Positions 41,963 to 51,933 of a stretch of 64,000 nucleotides of DNA are shown here, piece after piece. Source of the DNA: Proteobacteria bacterium UBA6503. GTDB lineage: Bacteria > Pseudomonadota > Alphaproteobacteria > UBA1280 > UBA6503. Both the position numbers and the translations under genes were made by a program. The stretch covers positions 434,001 through 498,000 of the forward strand of contig DJLZ01000005.1 in assembly GCA_002436405.1 (NCBI GenBank), given 5' to 3'. The notes under the pieces were generated by a model that was given only the letters and a program-made list of their open reading frames with translations, searched no databases and was not told where the DNA came from. How positions within the stretch are numbered: the stretch's first letter is position 1; each line of letters starts with the position of its first letter.

Positions 41963-44443
41963 TTACTTATTTGGCTTTGGTGTTTGCAAGCGCAAGAAGT
42001 CAGCCGTGGCTGATGGCTTCACTGGACGGCCATACCAGAACCCTTGAATGTACTTACAGCCTTGAGCCAGCAAGAACTTAGCTTGGGCTTCAGTTTCAAC
42101 GCCTTCACCAATAAGCATAAGCTCTAGGTTTTCGGCAAGGTCAATAATGGTTTTAACAACCGCTTGGTTTTGCTCGTTTTCAACGAGGTTACGCACAAAG
42201 TTTTGGTGAATCTTAATAGCATCCACCGGGAAGTCCTTCAGCGCATTAAGTGGTGTTTTGTTCAAGCCAAAGTCATCCACAGTAAGTTGAACACCAAGCA
42301 TCTTAAGCTCGTTCAAGGTTTCTAGCGTTGTTTTAGGGTATTCCAGCAGTAGCATTTCGGTCATCTCTAGGCCAAGTGCTGAAGGCGGTAGAGAACTTTC
42401 CTCAAGGGCAGCTTTAATCGTATCGACAAAGTCGCTGTCTTGGAATTGACGTGATGAAATGTTTACATGTACAGGGAAGTCACCTAGGCCTTCTTTGCGC
42501 CATTCCATGGCTTGGCGGCAAGCTTCACGCACAACCCAGTTACCAACTTCAATAATGCTGCCAGTTTCTTCGGCTACCGGTAAAAAGTCCATAGGTTCAA
42601 TGATGCCCTGTTTAGGGTGGCGCCAACGTACCAAGGCCTCAATACCAATAACCTTACCGCTTAGGCCTTCAACTTGTGGCTGGAAGTGTAGCTCAAGCTC
42701 GCCATCGGCAACGGCATCACGGATGATTTTGCCCATATCTGCCCCTTCAGGGAAGATAGCTGTGTTGCTTTCTTTCTCGAACACACAGAAGCGGTTTTTA
42801 CCTGTTTTCTTCGCTTGGTACATGGCCGTATCAGAAGCCTTAATAAGTTCAACAGCGGTTGAACCGTTTTGAGGGTATGTACTAATACCAATACTTGTAC
42901 CGGCTTTAACTTCTGCATCACCAATTTGGAATGGCTGGTTAATTGAGTCGATAACCTTTTGAGCAACGGTCTGCACGTCGTTTACATCTTTAATGCTGCT
43001 TAGAACAATTGTGAACTCATCACCGCCAAGGCGAGAAACTGTGTCGGTATTACGTACACAGTCTTGCAGGCGTTGGGCAACTTCTTTTAGCAGAATATCA
43101 CCAGCATCGTGGCCGTATGTATCGTTAATAGGTTTAAAGCCATCAAGGTCAAGGAACATCAAACCTACTTTATCTGAGGTTTTGTAGGCTTGGGCCAAAG
43201 CTTGGTTCAAACGATCGTAAAACAGTTGACGGTTTGGTAGGCCTGTAAGGGCATCATGGTAAGCCATCTTACGTTCTTGCTGGCGCTGCATCTCAGCCTT
43301 CTGGCGGTTGCGACGGGCTTCGGTCATGAAGTTGGCAAGAATAATGTAACCGCTGTGATTATCGTCATCATCCCACCATGGGCGTACTTCCCATGAAATG
43401 TATTCGTCGGTGTTCCCTACTTTATACACAGACTCTGGCGAGCGGTAAACATCGTGCTGCTGCACTTGCTGCGCAACTTCTTGTAGGTTTGGTAAAGAGT
43501 CTGGCAATACTTGGCCGTGGTAGCGACCCAAAATCTTTTGGCCAGTTAGTTTAAACTGGTTCACCCACTGGCGGTTAGCCGCTAGGTAGCTCCAGTTATT
43601 ATCGGTAATCGCCAAAGCTTGCGGGGCAGAGTCAAGGATTTGACGCAGCAAACGAATGCTTGCACCCACACGAATTTTTGCACTTTTTTGGCGTGAAATA
43701 TCAGTAAAATATACGTATGCACCAACCGATGTTGGGAAGATACTCACCTGCACCCATACGTTCTTTTTAAGTTCAGCCTCAACCTTGCTAGCGGTCGCCT
43801 TTTTCATGGCTTGCATAAGGGCGGCACCTAGAGGAGTATCATCAAGGCCAGGAATAATCATGCTCAGTTGAGCGCCCTTAAGGTCTTGCTCGTATTCAAA
43901 TACAGATTCAAAAAAGCGACGGGCCTTACTGTTTGCGTGCAGAATTTCATCGCCGTTACGAATCAGAATAAAGCAGTCACTAATGCGTTCGTGCATGGCG
44001 TTAAGCTGCTGGCGAATATCTTGCTTTTGCATGTCTGACTTACGCCAGCGGTTTTGAGCTTCACGCAGTGCACCATCAGCATCAGCCTTCATGCGAGAAA
44101 GGTATGCCGCACGGAACACGGTGGCTGTAAACAACATGGCGCCCACGCCAAGTGCTACAAGGCAGCCAAATAATACGGCAAAGAACCAAAGCTCAGGCAG
44201 GTTTTCAAAAACCACGCTTACTGAATAGAAGAAATCTGTCGCAAAACCAACTTCACTTGTAGGTAGGCTGCTAGCAATACGCTCAACGGCGTCTGAGTAG
44301 CTTTCAACTTGGTTTGCTTTGAGGAACCAAACCACCGAATATTGGAACGCCCAAGCTGCAATAAATGAAAGCCAAATAAAAAGCAATGTAACCGCAACTA
44401 GCTTTAGCTTCGAATCTTTAGGGATGATATTTGCAAAAGACAT
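41963..44443 (-). CDS. PAS-GGDEF-EAL membrane cyclic-di-GMP enzyme
   Basis: 826 residues. Two N-terminal membrane helices (about 14-40 and 85-112) flank a short periplasmic segment. Two PAS-like regions (about 150-250 and 265-375) precede GGDEF (473-477) with an upstream inhibitory RxxD (464-467). The EAL domain has IEALVRWRHP (602-604), VNISSRQF, LEMTE, DDFG (723-726) and GEGVE. The usual KID is KIH (744-746), and DDFGTG is DDFGLN. Both synthase and phosphodiesterase sites look largely intact. It probably sets local c-di-GMP in response to a PAS signal. Upstream of pheA. Confidence 0.9.
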   Translation of the reverse strand: MSFANIIPKDSKLKLVAVTLLFIWLSFIAAWAFQYSVVWFLKANQVESYSDAVERIASSLPTSEVGFATDFFYSVSVVFENLPELWFFAVLFGCLVALGVGAMLFTATVFRAAYLSRMKADADGALREAQNRWRKSDMQKQDIRQQLNAMHERISDCFILIRNGDEILHANSKARRFFESVFEYEQDLKGAQLSMIIPGLDDTPLGAALMQAMKKATASKVEAELKKNVWVQVSIFPTSVGAYVYFTDISRQKSAKIRVGASIRLLRQILDSAPQALAITDNNWSYLAANRQWVNQFKLTGQKILGRYHGQVLPDSLPNLQEVAQQVQQHDVYRSPESVYKVGNTDEYISWEVRPWWDDDDNHSGYIILANFMTEARRNRQKAEMQRQQERKMAYHDALTGLPNRQLFYDRLNQALAQAYKTSDKVGLMFLDLDGFKPINDTYGHDAGDILLKEVAQRLQDCVRNTDTVSRLGGDEFTIVLSSIKDVNDVQTVAQKVIDSINQPFQIGDAEVKAGTSIGISTYPQNGSTAVELIKASDTAMYQAKKTGKNRFCVFEKESNTAIFPEGADMGKIIRDAVADGELELHFQPQVEGLSGKVIGIEALVRWRHPKQGIIEPMDFLPVAEETGSIIEVGNWVVREACRQAMEWRKEGLGDFPVHVNISSRQFQDSDFVDTIKAALEESSLPPSALGLEMTEMLLLEYPKTTLETLNELKMLGVQLTVDDFGLNKTPLNALKDFPVDAIKIHQNFVRNLVENEQNQAVVKTIIDLAENLELMLIGEGVETEAQAKFLLAQGCKYIQGFWYGRPVKPSATADFLRLQTPKPNK

Positions 44444-44598
44444 TCTTTAAGGAACTTACCTTGATGGTTTTTTATAATTAGTTTACGCTGTGTAAGCTAA
44501 ATTATCATACATAACAAATGCGTATAGGTAAAACAGAACCAAGCGCAAACAACAAAAAATTTAGACTCTCGTATAACTTAGTAATAGGATTCCGCACG

Positions 44599-46743
44599 AT
44601 GAACAAAGTATGGGCTAAGCGTTTACTCACTGCTGTAATGGCAATTTCAATGATGGTGCCTCACCTAACCGCGGCCCAAGATAGTAATGTTGTTCGTACA
44701 GGTAATGCTGAGATTGAGCTTGCCGCTGACCATACTGTTGTTACCCCTGGCCAGCAGTTTTTTATTGGCCTTGCTATGACCCACGACGAAAATTGGCATA
44801 CATATTGGCTAAACGCTGGAGACTCGGGCCAGCACCTTAAAACTGAATGGCAAAATGAGCCTTCAATCCTTATTAGTAAAATCCTATGGCCAACACCTGA
44901 AGTTATTCCAACCCCTCCTCTTACAAGTTACGGCTACAAAGATTCAATCCTATTGCCGATGTTCGCAAAAGTACCTGAAAATATAAAACCAGGGACCGAC
45001 CTTAAGCTAAAAGTCCATGCCAAATGGCTAGAATGTGCTGATATCTGCCTGCCTAACAAAGCTGACCTTAGCCTAACACTAAAAGTAGGCAAAAAAGCCG
45101 AGAAGCATGACGACTGGTTTGAAATTTTTGATGTTCTCGTTGCGACAAAATCACCTGTTGATGTAGCAGTATGGGACCCACGTGCTATTTACGGCAAAGA
45201 TGAGATTTCACTTCAAGTAACAGCACAAGGCTTATTTGCTGAGCGTCCTTACAAGTTCCGTTTTATCCCTGCTATGGAAGGCGTTATTAACGATAGCGCG
45301 AACCAAGAGATTTTCTTTGACCCTGAAACTAAGGTTTACACCCTCGTAATTGAGCGTGACGACTTTAGTAAAAAAGCGCCTGAAGTGCTTGAAGGCCTAT
45401 TGGTATTTGATGACGAAGGTGTAAGCCGTTCGCTATACCTAAAGGCTGCAACTAACGCAGCTACAATGTCAAAAGAAGCTGTTAACCTTGATGGCGGCAC
45501 AGGCTCAAACATCACCTTGTGGTTGGCCCTACTCTTTGCCTTTATTGGTGGTCTAATTCTTAACCTGATGCCTTGTGTGTTGCCAGTACTGGCTATTAAA
45601 GTGACGCACATTGTTGAGCATGCTGGTAAAAAAGCGCAGTGGAAACACGGCGTTGCATTTGCTGGTGGTGTGCTTCTAACCTTCTGGGTATTAGCTTTGG
45701 GGCTGATTGTTCTAAAAGAAGCTGGCCATGTTCTAGGTTGGGGCTTCCAACTACAAAACCCAGTATTTGTATTGGCTATTAGTGTGGTGCTTCTTGCTGT
45801 AGCGCTTGACCTTGTTGGCCTGTACGAAGTTGGTGCGTCATTCACGAAGCTTGCTGGTAAAGATGGTAAGCACAAGGGCCTTGCTGGTTCATTCCTTACT
45901 GGTGTGTTAGCAACCGTTGTTGCAACACCTTGCACGGCACCTTTCATGGGGAGCGCCCTTGCCTTTACACTAGATAAAAGTGCTTTTGTTGTGCTGCTTG
46001 TATTTACAGGCCTAGCACTAGGCCTAGCCTTCCCGTACATGGTGCTTACAGCTAAACCTAAGCTACTTTCATTCTTGCCGAAGCCAGGCCCTTGGATGGT
46101 TACATTCAAGCAAGTTTTGGCTTTCCCTGTACTTGCAACAATCGTATGGTTGCTATGGCTGATTGGCCAGCAAACAGGTGTTGATGGCATGATGATTACC
46201 ATGGGCGTTTTGCTTTCAGTAGCGGTTGCTCTATGGATTTGGGGTCGCTTTGGCCAAGACCTTACCCAACAAGGTCGTAAACGTATGGCTGCAACGCTGA
46301 TTGCTATCCTGATTGGTGGCATGGGGCTTATTGGCGGGATGCAACTAATTAGCAACCTTGACCAAGTTGAACGCCCGGCGGCTGAACTTTCATACGAAAA
46401 TGCTTTACCATTTGCACCGGGCCTTGCCGCATCACTACAAAATGAAGGCAAAGCCTCATTTGTGATTTTTACGGCTGACTGGTGTATTACTTGTAAAGTA
46501 AATGAAAAAACAGTGCTGAAATCTGAAGAAATTCAAAAACTGTTTAAAGACAATAACGTTCAGATTATCGTTGCCGACTGGACCAACGAAAACCCAGATA
46601 TTACTGCAGAACTGAACTTCCATGGTCGTGCTGGCGTACCATTTTACCTGTACTACACAGGTGTAAAAGATGCTGCCCCTATTGCACTGCCTGAGCTGCT
46701 TTCTAAAGCAGATGTCAAACAAGCTCTAAACTCTAATAAATAA
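44599..46743 (+). CDS. DsbD/ScsB-type thiol-disulfide interchange protein
   Basis: 714 residues. A signal peptide (about 1-25, cut near TAAQ) leads to a periplasmic N-terminal domain (HTYWLNAGDSGQ, CADICLPNKADL) of the ScsB/DsbD-like type. The membrane domain carries redox Cys in LMPCVLPVLAIK and TPCTAPFMG. The C-terminal thioredoxin domain has WCITC and a cis-Pro loop (AGVPFYLYYTG). It relays electrons from cytoplasmic thioredoxin to periplasmic partners. I start at ATG 44599, nine bases after AGGA, not at an upstream ATG that adds 27 residues. It is 11 bases upstream of the symporter. Confidence 0.88.
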   Translation: MNKVWAKRLLTAVMAISMMVPHLTAAQDSNVVRTGNAEIELAADHTVVTPGQQFFIGLAMTHDENWHTYWLNAGDSGQHLKTEWQNEPSILISKILWPTPEVIPTPPLTSYGYKDSILLPMFAKVPENIKPGTDLKLKVHAKWLECADICLPNKADLSLTLKVGKKAEKHDDWFEIFDVLVATKSPVDVAVWDPRAIYGKDEISLQVTAQGLFAERPYKFRFIPAMEGVINDSANQEIFFDPETKVYTLVIERDDFSKKAPEVLEGLLVFDDEGVSRSLYLKAATNAATMSKEAVNLDGGTGSNITLWLALLFAFIGGLILNLMPCVLPVLAIKVTHIVEHAGKKAQWKHGVAFAGGVLLTFWVLALGLIVLKEAGHVLGWGFQLQNPVFVLAISVVLLAVALDLVGLYEVGASFTKLAGKDGKHKGLAGSFLTGVLATVVATPCTAPFMGSALAFTLDKSAFVVLLVFTGLALGLAFPYMVLTAKPKLLSFLPKPGPWMVTFKQVLAFPVLATIVWLLWLIGQQTGVDGMMITMGVLLSVAVALWIWGRFGQDLTQQGRKRMAATLIAILIGGMGLIGGMQLISNLDQVERPAAELSYENALPFAPGLAASLQNEGKASFVIFTADWCITCKVNEKTVLKSEEIQKLFKDNNVQIIVADWTNENPDITAELNFHGRAGVPFYLYYTGVKDAAPIALPELLSKADVKQALNSNK

Positions 46744-46754
46744 TAAAAGTACAA

Positions 46755-48254
46755 ATGGATTTATCACAACAAAACCTCCTCGAATTTTTTCAAAACTTAG
46801 AAAGCATCATGTGGGGGTGGCCAATGCTCATCCTTCTTGTTGCAACTGGCCTATACCTTACAATTATGCTTAAGGGCCTTCAGTTCACAACGCTTATCCC
46901 CTCGCTAAAGCTGGCGTTTGTTCCTCAAAAAAATAAGAAAGAAGAAGGTGATATTTCTCACTTTCAGGCTTTGATGACGGCGCTTTCGGCGACGGTTGGT
47001 ACAGGTAACATTGCAGGTGTTGCAACAGCTATTAGCCTTGGTGGCCCTGGTGCTATTGTATGGATGTGGCTGACTGGCTTTTTAGGCATGGCCACTAAGT
47101 TTAGTGAAGCTGTTCTTGGTGTTTACTACCGCCAGCAAGAGCCCACAACTGGCGAGATGAGCGGCGGCCCAATGTACTATATTTTGCATGGCCTAAACGA
47201 ATACCCAATTTTGAAAAAACTACATTTGCCACGTATTTTGGCCGCTGTATTTGCAGGCCTAATTGTGATTGCGGCCATTAACATTGGTAACATGATTCAG
47301 TCAAACTCGGTGGCGGATGCGGTTTCTAACACTATGCGTGACTCAAGCTTTACTGAGTACCAAATTAAACTATGGACAGGTATCATCATCGCCATCGTAA
47401 CTGGTGCGGTGATTATTGGTGGTATTAAGCGTATTGGCGCTGTGGCCTCAAAGCTTGTGCCTATCATGATTGCCCTTTACGTAGGTTCAGGCCTGTACAT
47501 TATCATTAGTCACTGGGACATGGTTGATAACGTTTTCGCGATGATCTTTACGGGTGCCTTTAAAGACGTTGCCGCTTCAACAGTTGCTGGTGGTTTTGCT
47601 GGGGCAACAGTTAAAGAAGTGATGCAGTTTGGTTTGTCACGTGGTGCATTTTCAAACGAGTCTGGCCTTGGTACTGCCCCTATTGCGGCAGCCGCTGCTA
47701 AAACCCCTCACCCTGTTGAGCAAGCCCTTGTATCAATGACTCAAACCTTCATCGATACCATCGTGGTGTGCACATTTACGGGCCTTATTATTATTCTATC
47801 AGGCCTATGGTACACAAGTGATCCTGCACTGCTAACGGGTGCGGCGCTAACCTCGCAGTCATTCGGGGCGCAGCTTCCGTTTGAATTGGGTGGCCTACAA
47901 CTAGGTGAAGTGATTGTTGCCGTATGCTTAATCTTCTTTGCATACTCAACCATTATTGGTTGGTACTACTACGGTGAAAAAGGCATTAACTACCTTGCTG
48001 GCGCTAAAAGCGTTTGGGTATACCGTGCCGTATACGTTGTATGCTTGGTACTTGGTGCGATTCAGCCTGTACCACTTATCTGGACGATTGCCTCGGTACT
48101 TATTGCCTTTATGATTTTCCCGAACTTGCTGTCGTTGCTATTGCTTAGCCGTAAAGTTAAGCGCCTAACAGACGACTTCTTTAAACACAAAAAGACTGGC
48201 GAGCCTTTTACAATGCAAGCCTTCTTTGCTGATATTGAAGATCATAAGAAATAG
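46755..48254 (+). CDS. Sodium:alanine symporter (AGCS family)
   Basis: 499 residues with about eleven membrane helices. Family signatures: GNIAGVATAISLGGPGAIVWMW near the N-terminus, MSGGPMYYI, and GLSRGAFSNESGLGTAPIAAA. It co-transports alanine or glycine with Na+. It follows the DsbD/ScsB gene by 11 bases. The cytoplasmic C-terminus is charged. Confidence 0.92.
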   Translation: MDLSQQNLLEFFQNLESIMWGWPMLILLVATGLYLTIMLKGLQFTTLIPSLKLAFVPQKNKKEEGDISHFQALMTALSATVGTGNIAGVATAISLGGPGAIVWMWLTGFLGMATKFSEAVLGVYYRQQEPTTGEMSGGPMYYILHGLNEYPILKKLHLPRILAAVFAGLIVIAAINIGNMIQSNSVADAVSNTMRDSSFTEYQIKLWTGIIIAIVTGAVIIGGIKRIGAVASKLVPIMIALYVGSGLYIIISHWDMVDNVFAMIFTGAFKDVAASTVAGGFAGATVKEVMQFGLSRGAFSNESGLGTAPIAAAAAKTPHPVEQALVSMTQTFIDTIVVCTFTGLIIILSGLWYTSDPALLTGAALTSQSFGAQLPFELGGLQLGEVIVAVCLIFFAYSTIIGWYYYGEKGINYLAGAKSVWVYRAVYVVCLVLGAIQPVPLIWTIASVLIAFMIFPNLLSLLLLSRKVKRLTDDFFKHKKTGEPFTMQAFFADIEDHKK

Positions 48255-48275
48255 GTAACCATACCTAAAAGACCT

Positions 48276-48289
48276 AAGCCCGCAGGCTT
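48276..48289 (+). terminator. Weak hairpin after the symporter gene
   Basis: AAGCC-CGCA-GGCTT forms a 5-bp stem followed by GTTGTTG. In addition, CCCGCAGG at 48279-48286 can pair with CCTGCGGG about 40 bases downstream. No clean T tract, so termination is uncertain. Confidence 0.3.
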
Positions 48290-48304
48290 GTTGTTGGAAT
48301 AACT

Positions 48305-48799
48305 TTATTGAGTGTTTTCAACGCAACCTGCGGGTTTAATCGTCCAACCGGCTGTAACGCCCTTAGATGTCGCAATGCCGAGGTTTACCTCCAAAACAGT
48401 GTCGGTATTTCCCTCAACAGTCAAAACACGCTCAGACTGCGTTTCTGAAGCTTCTACCACGCCAGTTACTTTGCCATCGTTGGCAAAAACCATATCAAGC
48501 GGAATAAACGTATTCTTCATCCACATGTAAATAGGTTGCGGCTCAGCCCAGTAAAAAATCATGCCTTCATCAAAAGGCATCTCTTTACGGAACATAAGCC
48601 CTTTGCGGCGGGTTGCATTATCAAGAGCTTCTTCGGCTTTAATGCGTAGCATGTTTTGGCCATCTGGGCTGGTCATAACAATCCAGCGCATATCGCAAAC
48701 AGTATCACCCAAAGCGGGTGTACGAGCTTCGGTACTTTGCAAACCAACAGCTGTTGCGGCTCCTAAGCCAAGTAGTGCCATAATGAGCTTATAATTCAT
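48305..48799 (-). CDS. Exported DUF192 family protein
   Basis: 164 residues. Signal peptide (about 1-26). The DUF192 core is clear: RRKGLMFRKEMPFDEGMIFYW, then IYMWMKNTFIPLDMVFA and VLEVNLGIATSKGV. Function unknown; members are small periplasmic beta-barrel-like proteins. The start overlaps the AsmA-like stop by one base (TAATG), so it is coupled to the prfB-AsmA-like unit. Confidence 0.88.
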   Translation of the reverse strand: MNYKLIMALLGLGAATAVGLQSTEARTPALGDTVCDMRWIVMTSPDGQNMLRIKAEEALDNATRRKGLMFRKEMPFDEGMIFYWAEPQPIYMWMKNTFIPLDMVFANDGKVTGVVEASETQSERVLTVEGNTDTVLEVNLGIATSKGVTAGWTIKPAGCVENTQ

Positions 48800-51700
48800 T
48801 ATTCATCCCCTCCTGAAATACCGTCCCAGATATCTTTCACGATGCCGGGTGTCACCATTGAAAATGGGTTGGCTGAAACTTCAGGCTTATCAATAGGGCC
48901 TTTAACGCTAAAGTCAGCCGCGACAATAGCACCCTGCGACCCTGTAAGGATTGGCCCCACAAGCGGAATGTTTTTCACAATAGTATTCACGGCCGTTGCT
49001 GGGATAAGCGCCCCGTTAAACTTCATGTTGTTATTAGCAAAATCAACGTAGCCTTTAAGGTTTAGGCCAATGTTCGGGCCCTTCATGCGGCCTTTAGTGA
49101 TGCGCAAAACTTTGTTATCCATCAGCAGTGGAAGGCGGATTTTTTCAAACGCGATGCCTTTATCAGCCTGCAAAATCTGCTGCAACGATACAAGCGAAAG
49201 CAAGCGTGCCATCACCGGTGCGTTTTTAAGGTACGTATCTTCAATCAGAATGTAACCATCAGCATCAAAACCAAAGGCCGAGTATTCATGGTTGATGTTC
49301 AATACAGCCTCAAGGCGGCCTTCGCTTAGGTTGTCATATACGCCAAAGGCTTTCAGGACTGAGCCTGCATCACCTGAAATAACTTCGAAGCGGCGACGAA
49401 GCTCATCCTTTTCATTTTCTTCAATCAGCTGAATGGTTACTGGGCTGCGGTTTTTACCAACAAGGGCTTTAAAGTCAAACGACTCCCACTTGTTATCAAC
49501 ACGGTTAATGTAACCCAGCACGTTTTCAAACTTACCGCCTTTAAAGGTAAGGCGTTTAATATCAATGGTGTAGCGGCCATCTTCAATTGGCACATCTGAG
49601 TTCAGCTCACCTGAGCCAATTTTACTAAAGTTAAAGCTGTCACCAATTAGGCTGTAGTTTTGGTCTTTATAAATAACCACGGCATTTGTGGCACCGATGA
49701 TAAACGGATCAAACGAGAATGACATATCATAGGGCTTACCCTCCTCAAATTTTGAGTAGAAGGCGCCCATAACCTCAGCACCAGGGGCACGTAGGGTGAT
49801 GTTTTGAATATCAATGTAGCTGTTATCTTCAGGCAGTTGTGCAAGCAACTCAAACGAGCCTGGGATTGTTGTATCCTTTGACCAATCAAAGACTGAACTT
49901 TTAATATGTGCCTGCTCAAGGTCTGACTTGATGTAAATATCAAAAGGTGCCCCCTCGCCTTGGCGGCTAAAGGTAAAGGCGTTTTTAATTGGGCCATCAA
50001 TTTCAACACCCAGTGTTTTAAACAAGTCAGGCATTGGGGTGTTTAGGGTTTGTAGGTCACCTTCAATGGCAGTGTTCTGGCCAAAAGTTTTAAGGTCTTC
50101 ACGCCATGTAAAGGTGATTGGCCACCATGTTTCACCAAATGGTAGCACCTCACCATGGCCTTTAACTTCCATGGTATTTTGCGTTACGGCAGCCTCTAAG
50201 CGTGATGACTTAAATGGTTTATCAAGGAATGGCAGCACAACTTCAATATCATTAAGTTCAGATGCTGCTTTAAAGCGTGCATCATCAGGCGAGCCATTAA
50301 GTGGTGTTTCAATCTCAAGCTTAGTGATGTGCGTTCCTTTAAGATCGGTAACGATAGGATCAATCTTTTGCTTTTCAAAAATGATATTCAAAGCACCTTG
50401 TGCTTCACCCTCAAGGGTCGCAAGAACATTCAAAACTGGGTCAGGCGTAAACAGGCCTGAAACCTTACCGTTAATGTTCTTCACTTGTTGGTTGTTCAGC
50501 AAACCACCATCTTCTGAGGTTACTGTAATAGTGTCCCCATCAAGCACAAACTTACCTGCTGTTTGCTTCAGCTCAGGGAAACCTTCAAGCATATGAATGT
50601 TAAGCCCATCAAAATCAAAGCTTACTCTGAATAGGCTTGAGGGTGACTGCCCTTCTACCTTTTCGAATGGGAAGTCTTTCATGTGGCCTGTAAGTTGAGC
50701 TTCAAAATTGGTCACGCCGATATCTTCGTAGTTTAGATTATCGCGCATCCAGCCCATAGTTTTTGAAAGCTTGGTATCAGGCATGGCTGTCATCACAACA
50801 TTCATAGGGGCTGCCGCAACAAGTAGACGTGTATTAAGGTAGATGTCATTCCCCTCTTTCGGGAGGTGAATCTCACCCGCTGCATTCAGCAGCAAGTCGT
50901 CTGTCGCATCAATAACAAGGTTCTTTACGGTTAGCTTGTAAAAATCAGGCTGCGGCTCCAGCTTAGCTTCCATCACTGCCGAGCGGAAAGGTTTAGCTTC
51001 GCTGTAAACATTATCAAGCTTCACGCTACCACGGCCCATGTTGGCTTCGATTTGAGCCTCTTTAAAACGGTTCTCAGCATCAAGTTCGGCACTCAGCTCC
51101 AGGAGCTTAATATCAGCACGTACAAGTTTGCGCTGTTCTTCAGGTAAGAACGCCGTAAACAAGCGGCTGTGCAAGGCTTCAAATCGTCCTGATACACGGG
51201 CTGTGTCTTCACCTTCGCGGTGTTCAAAGGTCGTGTAAAACGGAACAATACTCTCGTTCTTTGGTTTTAGTAGACCCGTTAATACAACCTTTTCACCTAC
51301 GCCTTTTTGGCGGGTAAAGTTAAGGTCAGTTTCGGTCACGTTCCATACATCAAAGTGCTCTTCGGCGAGGGTCAGCGCCAGCATGGTGTTTTTAATATCG
51401 AGGGTTTCTAGGTATTTAAGGTAGCTAATGTCATCAATCGTACTTAGTAGCTTAATCACACTGAATTTGCTTTTTGGCTTTTCAGTAGCCTGGGGCTTAT
51501 CTTTTTTAAGCGTGTATGAGCCAATGCGCAGGTGTTCATCGGTTTGCTTTACGCGTAAAGCCAAGCCATCAAGCATGGCCTTTTTAAAGCCAATTTGGCC
51601 AAAGGCTAGCGCCCGTAACGAGAATGAAAGCTCAAGCCGCAACGCAGACGCCACAGGGCTACCATCAGGCCCCGTAAATAGAACCCCATTACCAATAAGG

Positions 51701-51933
51701 TTAAAGTTACCATCAAAGTTAAGGGTCAGCTCGTCAAGGTCAACGCCGCCGTATTTTTGGGTATGCAGCAGATTTTCAACCGCAGGTAAATACTGCGATA
51801 AATCCATCGGCTTGTAACTTAAGCGCACAAGCAAACCAGCAAAAAGTAAGCACACAGCTACAGCAAGGGTAATCCCCCAAAGCATTAGCTGCTTGAGGCA
51901 AAACTTACTGTATTTGCTGTAGTTTACATTCAT
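48799..51933 (-). CDS. AsmA/YhdP-like giant envelope protein
   Basis: 1044 residues with an N-terminal membrane anchor (about 15-35) and a long beta-rich periplasmic body. The C-terminal AsmA-like region is diagnostic: NLKGYVDFANNNMKFNGALIP, NTIVKNIPLVGPILTG and SVKGPIDKPEVSANPFSMV. Such proteins belong to the repeating-beta-groove lipid-transfer group that moves phospholipid between the inner and outer membranes; YhdP is the closest E. coli type. It overlaps prfB by ATGA and DUF192 by TAATG, so the three are translationally coupled. Confidence 0.85.
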   Translation of the reverse strand: MNVNYSKYSKFCLKQLMLWGITLAVAVCLLFAGLLVRLSYKPMDLSQYLPAVENLLHTQKYGGVDLDELTLNFDGNFNLIGNGVLFTGPDGSPVASALRLELSFSLRALAFGQIGFKKAMLDGLALRVKQTDEHLRIGSYTLKKDKPQATEKPKSKFSVIKLLSTIDDISYLKYLETLDIKNTMLALTLAEEHFDVWNVTETDLNFTRQKGVGEKVVLTGLLKPKNESIVPFYTTFEHREGEDTARVSGRFEALHSRLFTAFLPEEQRKLVRADIKLLELSAELDAENRFKEAQIEANMGRGSVKLDNVYSEAKPFRSAVMEAKLEPQPDFYKLTVKNLVIDATDDLLLNAAGEIHLPKEGNDIYLNTRLLVAAAPMNVVMTAMPDTKLSKTMGWMRDNLNYEDIGVTNFEAQLTGHMKDFPFEKVEGQSPSSLFRVSFDFDGLNIHMLEGFPELKQTAGKFVLDGDTITVTSEDGGLLNNQQVKNINGKVSGLFTPDPVLNVLATLEGEAQGALNIIFEKQKIDPIVTDLKGTHITKLEIETPLNGSPDDARFKAASELNDIEVVLPFLDKPFKSSRLEAAVTQNTMEVKGHGEVLPFGETWWPITFTWREDLKTFGQNTAIEGDLQTLNTPMPDLFKTLGVEIDGPIKNAFTFSRQGEGAPFDIYIKSDLEQAHIKSSVFDWSKDTTIPGSFELLAQLPEDNSYIDIQNITLRAPGAEVMGAFYSKFEEGKPYDMSFSFDPFIIGATNAVVIYKDQNYSLIGDSFNFSKIGSGELNSDVPIEDGRYTIDIKRLTFKGGKFENVLGYINRVDNKWESFDFKALVGKNRSPVTIQLIEENEKDELRRRFEVISGDAGSVLKAFGVYDNLSEGRLEAVLNINHEYSAFGFDADGYILIEDTYLKNAPVMARLLSLVSLQQILQADKGIAFEKIRLPLLMDNKVLRITKGRMKGPNIGLNLKGYVDFANNNMKFNGALIPATAVNTIVKNIPLVGPILTGSQGAIVAADFSVKGPIDKPEVSANPFSMVTPGIVKDIWDGISGGDE

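Noticed and set aside
45336..46451. 371-residue open frame antisense to the DsbD/ScsB gene
   Set aside because: It lies wholly inside a well-recognised gene on the other strand, is Pro/Ser/Arg-rich without domain resemblance, and has no ribosome site.
48276..48340. Long inverted repeat CCCGCAGG/CCTGCGGG as a mobile-element end
   Set aside because: Only eight bases, one arm lies in the DUF192 coding end, and no flanking duplication was seen.
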